Of a DNA stretch of 34,949 nucleotides, positions 32,100 through 34,949 are shown one piece after another. The notes under the pieces are model-generated. The model did not search any database. It worked only from the letters and a program-made list of their open reading frames with translations, and was not told where the DNA came from. The position numbers and the translations under genes were made by a program. The DNA lies in assembly GCA_028708805.1 (NCBI GenBank), contig JAQVYC010000008.1:1-34949 (forward strand). The letters are read 5' to 3'. The DNA is from Clostridia bacterium (GTDB taxonomy: Bacteria; Bacillota; Clostridia; Christensenellales; UBA1242). How positions within the stretch are numbered: the first letter of the stretch is position 1; each line of letters starts with the position of its first letter.

Positions 32100-32870
32100 T
32101 TAAATTTCATCAACAGATTTACCACGTTTCTCAGCAATTTGCTCTTTAGATTTAATGCCTGTAAGTGCTACCAAGGTTGCTTTTACAACATTGATTTTGT
32201 TAGATGAACCATGCAATTTGGTAACAATATCTGTTAAGCCTGCAAGTTCCAATACCGCACGAGCACTACCACCAGCAATTATTCCTGTACCAGGCTTAGC
32301 CGAAAACATTAAAATTTTTGAGGCTCTGAATTTTCCAATTGTGTTATGTGGAATTGTGCCATTTATCATATTAATTGTCTTCAAATCTTTTTTTGCTTCA
32401 GCCGTAGCTTTTTCTATTGCCATAGGTACTTCGGATGCTTTGCCTATTCCAATACCTACCCGACCTTTTTTATCTCCGACAACCACTGTGGCACTGAATC
32501 GCCTTGTACTTCCGCCTTTTACTGCTTTGGAAACTCTACGAATACCTACAAGTGTTTTATCGAATTCGGAATCTTCACGATGTTGACCACGACCCCTATC
32601 TTTTTTAAAATCAGATTTTTTGCCTTTTGTCCTGTTATATCTTGGCTGTTCGGAACTGAAAACTCCTGTTGTCTGTTCTTTGCTAAAATCTTTTTTATTA
32701 AAAGGAGATTTCGCTTCACTTTTTGCTTCTGTTTTTACAGGTTCTTTATCATCGGCTTTAACTTTAATAGGCTCTTTTTTAACAGGTGCTGTTTTTTCAG
32801 CATCTGCTACCACTTTTTTATTTTCTTCTGGCATATCAACTGCCTTTTCTTTTTTAATATCTTCTGCCAT
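32100..32870 (-). CDS. rpsE: 30S ribosomal protein S5 with long charged N-terminal extension
   Basis: 256 residues versus ~166 usual. From about residue 103 it is standard S5 (RRVSKAVKGGSTRRFSATVV; GKASEVPMAIEKA; KPGTGIIAGGSARAVLELAG). Residues 1-~100 are a Lys/Glu/Ala/Asp-rich disordered-looking extension ending in a basic RGRGQHRE stretch. The start has AGGAGGA four nt upstream, and no SD-preceded internal ATG or GTG near the core is seen, so the extension is likely real. Confidence 0.95.
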   Translation of the reverse strand: MAEDIKKEKAVDMPEENKKVVADAEKTAPVKKEPIKVKADDKEPVKTEAKSEAKSPFNKKDFSKEQTTGVFSSEQPRYNRTKGKKSDFKKDRGRGQHREDSEFDKTLVGIRRVSKAVKGGSTRRFSATVVVGDKKGRVGIGIGKASEVPMAIEKATAEAKKDLKTINMINGTIPHNTIGKFRASKILMFSAKPGTGIIAGGSARAVLELAGLTDIVTKLHGSSNKINVVKATLVALTGIKSKEQIAEKRGKSVDEI

Positions 32871-32879
32871 AAATTCCTC

Positions 32880-33248
32880 CTAAAATTCCAAACCTGTTTC
32901 ACGAGCAGCATCTGCAAGAGCTTTTACTCTGCCCGAATAAAGATGACCGCCTCGGTCGAAAACAACTTTTTTGATTTTCAATTTAACTGCTTTTTCAGCA
33001 ATATCTTTTCCGACTAGTTTCGCTTGCTCTTTTTTGTTTAATCCACTTATGTTTTTCTTAACTGTTTCATCTAGTGTTGAAGAACTTACAAGGGTTATAC
33101 CTTTGGTATCATCAATTATTTGTGCATAAATTCCGCTTAAACTTCTATACACGCAGAGTCTTGGTTGCTCACTTGTGCCGAAAATTTTATTTCTTATTCG
33201 TTTATGTCGACTTAGCCTTTCGTTATTTTTATCTTTTTTAATAATCAT
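32880..33248 (-). CDS. rplR: 50S ribosomal protein L18
   Basis: 122 residues; 5S rRNA-binding protein with [23 protein letters not shown] and [25 protein letters not shown] before the ATG. Normal length. Confidence 0.97.
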   Translation of the reverse strand: MIIKKDKNNERLSRHKRIRNKIFGTSEQPRLCVYRSLSGIYAQIIDDTKGITLVSSSTLDETVKKNISGLNKKEQAKLVGKDIAEKAVKLKIKKVVFDRGGHLYSGRVKALADAARETGLEF

Positions 33249-33299
33249 TTATATTTACTCCTAAATATCATAATCAAATTGCTTCGTTTTAATTTTTTA

Positions 33300-33851
33300 T
33301 TATTTTTTAGCCTTACTTGCAGTTTTACCAACTTTATGAATTACCTGTTCGCCTGCATATCTAATGCCGTAGCCATGATATGGCTCAACTGGTCGCAAGT
33401 CGCGAATTTTTGCAGCAATCTGACCAACTTTTTGCTTATCTATCCCGCTTACTTTTATTTCAGTTACTGATGGGCATTCTAATTTAATATTTTCTTCTTC
33501 TTTTACTTCAACTGGATGCGAAAGCCCTAAACTTAGAACAAGTTTATCTCCCTGCTTTTGTGCCTTATAACCAACACCTTTAATTTCCAAAGATTTTGTA
33601 AAGCCCTCTGTAACACCTATTATCATATTGGCAATTAGCGACCTATATAAACCATGTTTTGCACGAATTGTATTGATATTGCTTGCTCGGGAAAGTTTTA
33701 TAACATTTCCTTCTCTTTTAATTTCAATTGATTTATCCACTTGTTGTGTAAGTGTGCCTTTGGCACCTTTAACAGACACTGTGTGATCTGGTGAAATTGA
33801 AAATTCTACGCCGTCTGGCAAAATAATTTCTTTATTTCCTATTCTTGACAT
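33300..33851 (-). CDS. rplF: 50S ribosomal protein L6
   Basis: 183 residues, two-repeat L6 fold (SRIGNKEIILPDGVEFSI; LRPVEPYHGYGIRY near the end). GGGGGAG before the ATG. Normal length, 12 nt after rpsH. Confidence 0.98.
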   Translation of the reverse strand: MSRIGNKEIILPDGVEFSISPDHTVSVKGAKGTLTQQVDKSIEIKREGNVIKLSRASNINTIRAKHGLYRSLIANMIIGVTEGFTKSLEIKGVGYKAQKQGDKLVLSLGLSHPVEVKEEENIKLECPSVTEIKVSGIDKQKVGQIAAKIRDLRPVEPYHGYGIRYAGEQVIHKVGKTASKAKK

Positions 33852-33863
33852 TTCTCCCCCTTA

Positions 33864-34259
33864 TTACCAAACATAAGCAAGCACTTCGCCGCCAACTTTT
33901 TGTTTGCGTGCTTTGCTGTCTGTTAAAATCCCCTTATTTGTACTGATAATTGCAATTCCTAATCCGCTGATAACTTTAGGAAGATTATTACTGCCCGCAT
34001 ATATTCTTAGACCCGGCTTGGAAATTCTTTTTAAACCCTGAATTGCATTTTCGCCTGATTGACTATATTTTAAAACAATTTTGATATCTTTAAATTTGCC
34101 ATTATCAACCAAATCTACCGATGTTATATAACCCTCTTCAGCCAGAATTTTAGCAATTTCCATTTTTTCTTTGGAAGCACCTAGTGAAACTTCCTGATGT
34201 TTTGCCGTTATTGCATTTCTTATTCTTGTTAACATATCTGCTATTGGATCTGTAACCAT
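33864..34259 (-). CDS. rpsH: 30S ribosomal protein S8
   Basis: 131 residues beginning [15 protein letters not shown] and ending with [19 protein letters not shown] before the ATG. S8 represses spc-operon translation in other bacteria by binding near rplE; whether it does so here cannot be seen. Confidence 0.98.
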   Translation of the reverse strand: MVTDPIADMLTRIRNAITAKHQEVSLGASKEKMEIAKILAEEGYITSVDLVDNGKFKDIKIVLKYSQSGENAIQGLKRISKPGLRIYAGSNNLPKVISGLGIAIISTNKGILTDSKARKQKVGGEVLAYVW

Positions 34260-34275
34260 AATTTTCCTCCTTTAA

Positions 34276-34461
34276 TTACCAACTGGACTTCTTTATTCCC
34301 GGAATTTCGCCCTTTGAAGCTAATTCGCGGAAACAAATTCTACATAAGCCGTATTTTTTAAGCACCGAATGTGGCCTTCCGCAAAGTGAACATCTTGTGT
34401 ATTCACGGGATTTAAATTTTTGCTTTCTCTGCTGTTTTTCTACTAATGATTTTTTAGCCAT
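34276..34461 (-). CDS. rpsN: 30S ribosomal protein S14, zinc type
   Basis: 61 residues with two CxxC pairs (RCSLCGRPH and [10 protein letters not shown]), the short zinc-binding S14 of Firmicutes. GGAGG before the ATG. Confidence 0.98.
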   Translation of the reverse strand: MAKKSLVEKQQRKQKFKSREYTRCSLCGRPHSVLKKYGLCRICFRELASKGEIPGIKKSSW

Positions 34462-34471
34462 TCAGCACCTC

Positions 34472-34949
34472 CTAATTCTTAAACGGCATACCAAATGCTT
34501 TTAATAAAGCGAAAGCTTCTGCATTGGTTTTTGCCGTTGTTATTATATTTATATCCAATCCTCTGATTTTTTCTATATTATCATATTGTATTTCGGGGAA
34601 TATAAGCTGTTCTTTTATTCCTAAGGAATAATTGCCTTTTCCGTCAAATGACTTATTTGGAACACCCCTGAAATCCCTAACACGAGGAAGAGCAATTGAA
34701 AGTAATCTGTCTAGAAAATCATACATTTTTTTGCCACGCAAGGTTACTTTTGCACCTATCTTCATATCTTCTCTTAACTTAAAATTGGATATTGCTTTTT
34801 TTGCCAAAGTTGGAAGTGCTTTTTGACCAGCAATTAATGTTAATTCTTCAATTGCTAAATTAAAACTTTTTGGATTATCCTTAACACTGCCTAACCCCAT
34901 ATTTAATGTTATTTTTTCAAGTTTAGGAACTTGATTGACATTTGCATAA
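34472..34949 (-). CDS. rplE: 50S ribosomal protein L5 (N terminus cut by window edge)
   Basis: The reading frame stays open to the edge; the upstream codons read [15 protein letters not shown], directly continuous with the L5 motif [12 protein letters not shown], so the internal ATG at 34900 is not the start. About 158 of ~180 residues are inside the window. C-terminal motifs [13 protein letters not shown] and AFGMPFKN are typical. Confidence 0.96.
   Translation of the reverse strand, partial: YANVNQVPKLEKITLNMGLGSVKDNPKSFNLAIEELTLIAGQKALPTLAKKAISNFKLREDMKIGAKVTLRGKKMYDFLDRLLSIALPRVRDFRGVPNKSFDGKGNYSLGIKEQLIFPEIQYDNIEKIRGLDINIITTAKTNAEAFALLKAFGMPFKN

Overview
The window is AT-rich bacterial chromosome, gene-dense and free of mobile elements, phage genes or CRISPR. 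The spc/alpha ribosomal block, a YtxC-type sporulation gene beside thrS, a walJ-htrA pair, the zinc-type short S14, ClpC with a UVR linker and a NifU-like/GGGtGRT gene pair all point to a low-GC Firmicute, most likely an uncultured anaerobic Clostridia lineage (Christensenellales-like). That placement is inference from gene content, not from a phylogeny.

Layout. 1-560: minus-strand tRNA operon Gly-Cys-Leu with a strong sigma-A promoter. 849-1694: exported lipoprotein with an InlB-like repeat. 1849-5781 (plus): ytxC, thrS (no TGS domain, no T-box leader) and a solitary murG, separated by intrinsic terminators. 5915-8038 (minus): ADP-forming acetate/acyl-CoA ligase, giving substrate-level ATP. 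8245-10631: an unusual cluster of a cytosolic-looking subtilase translationally coupled to a Q/N/S-rich protein, with an N-rich protein divergent from them. 10659-11687 (minus): a degenerate ABC-type ATPase followed by a small PucR/CdaR-type HTH protein. 11887-12390: small exported orphan. 12577-14440 (minus): walJ-htrA, a piece of the wal locus without walRKHI. 14517-16050 (plus): nfeD-SPFH membrane pair behind a long leader that can be folded into a compact structure. 16252-22159 (minus): hpf, clpC, an MtaD-like amidohydrolase, and the yigZ-recX-acpS operon. 22267-23991 (plus): NifU-like scaffold plus GGGtGRT protein. 24209-24832: monocistronic orphan. 25028-34949 (minus): spc/alpha operon from rplE (cut by the window edge) through secY-adk-map-infA-rpmJ to rpoA-rplQ.

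Most of the window is housekeeping: translation, protein export and quality control (ClpC, HtrA, subtilase), envelope upkeep, and stress or hibernation (HPF). The less-described elements are the degenerate ABC/HTH pair, the subtilase/Q-N-rich cluster, the NifU-like/GGGtGRT pair, the structured nfeD leader, and lysine/glutamate-rich N-terminal extensions on ribosomal proteins S5 and L30. Several starts were moved downstream from the longest reading frame because a Shine-Dalgarno sequence lies just before an internal ATG.
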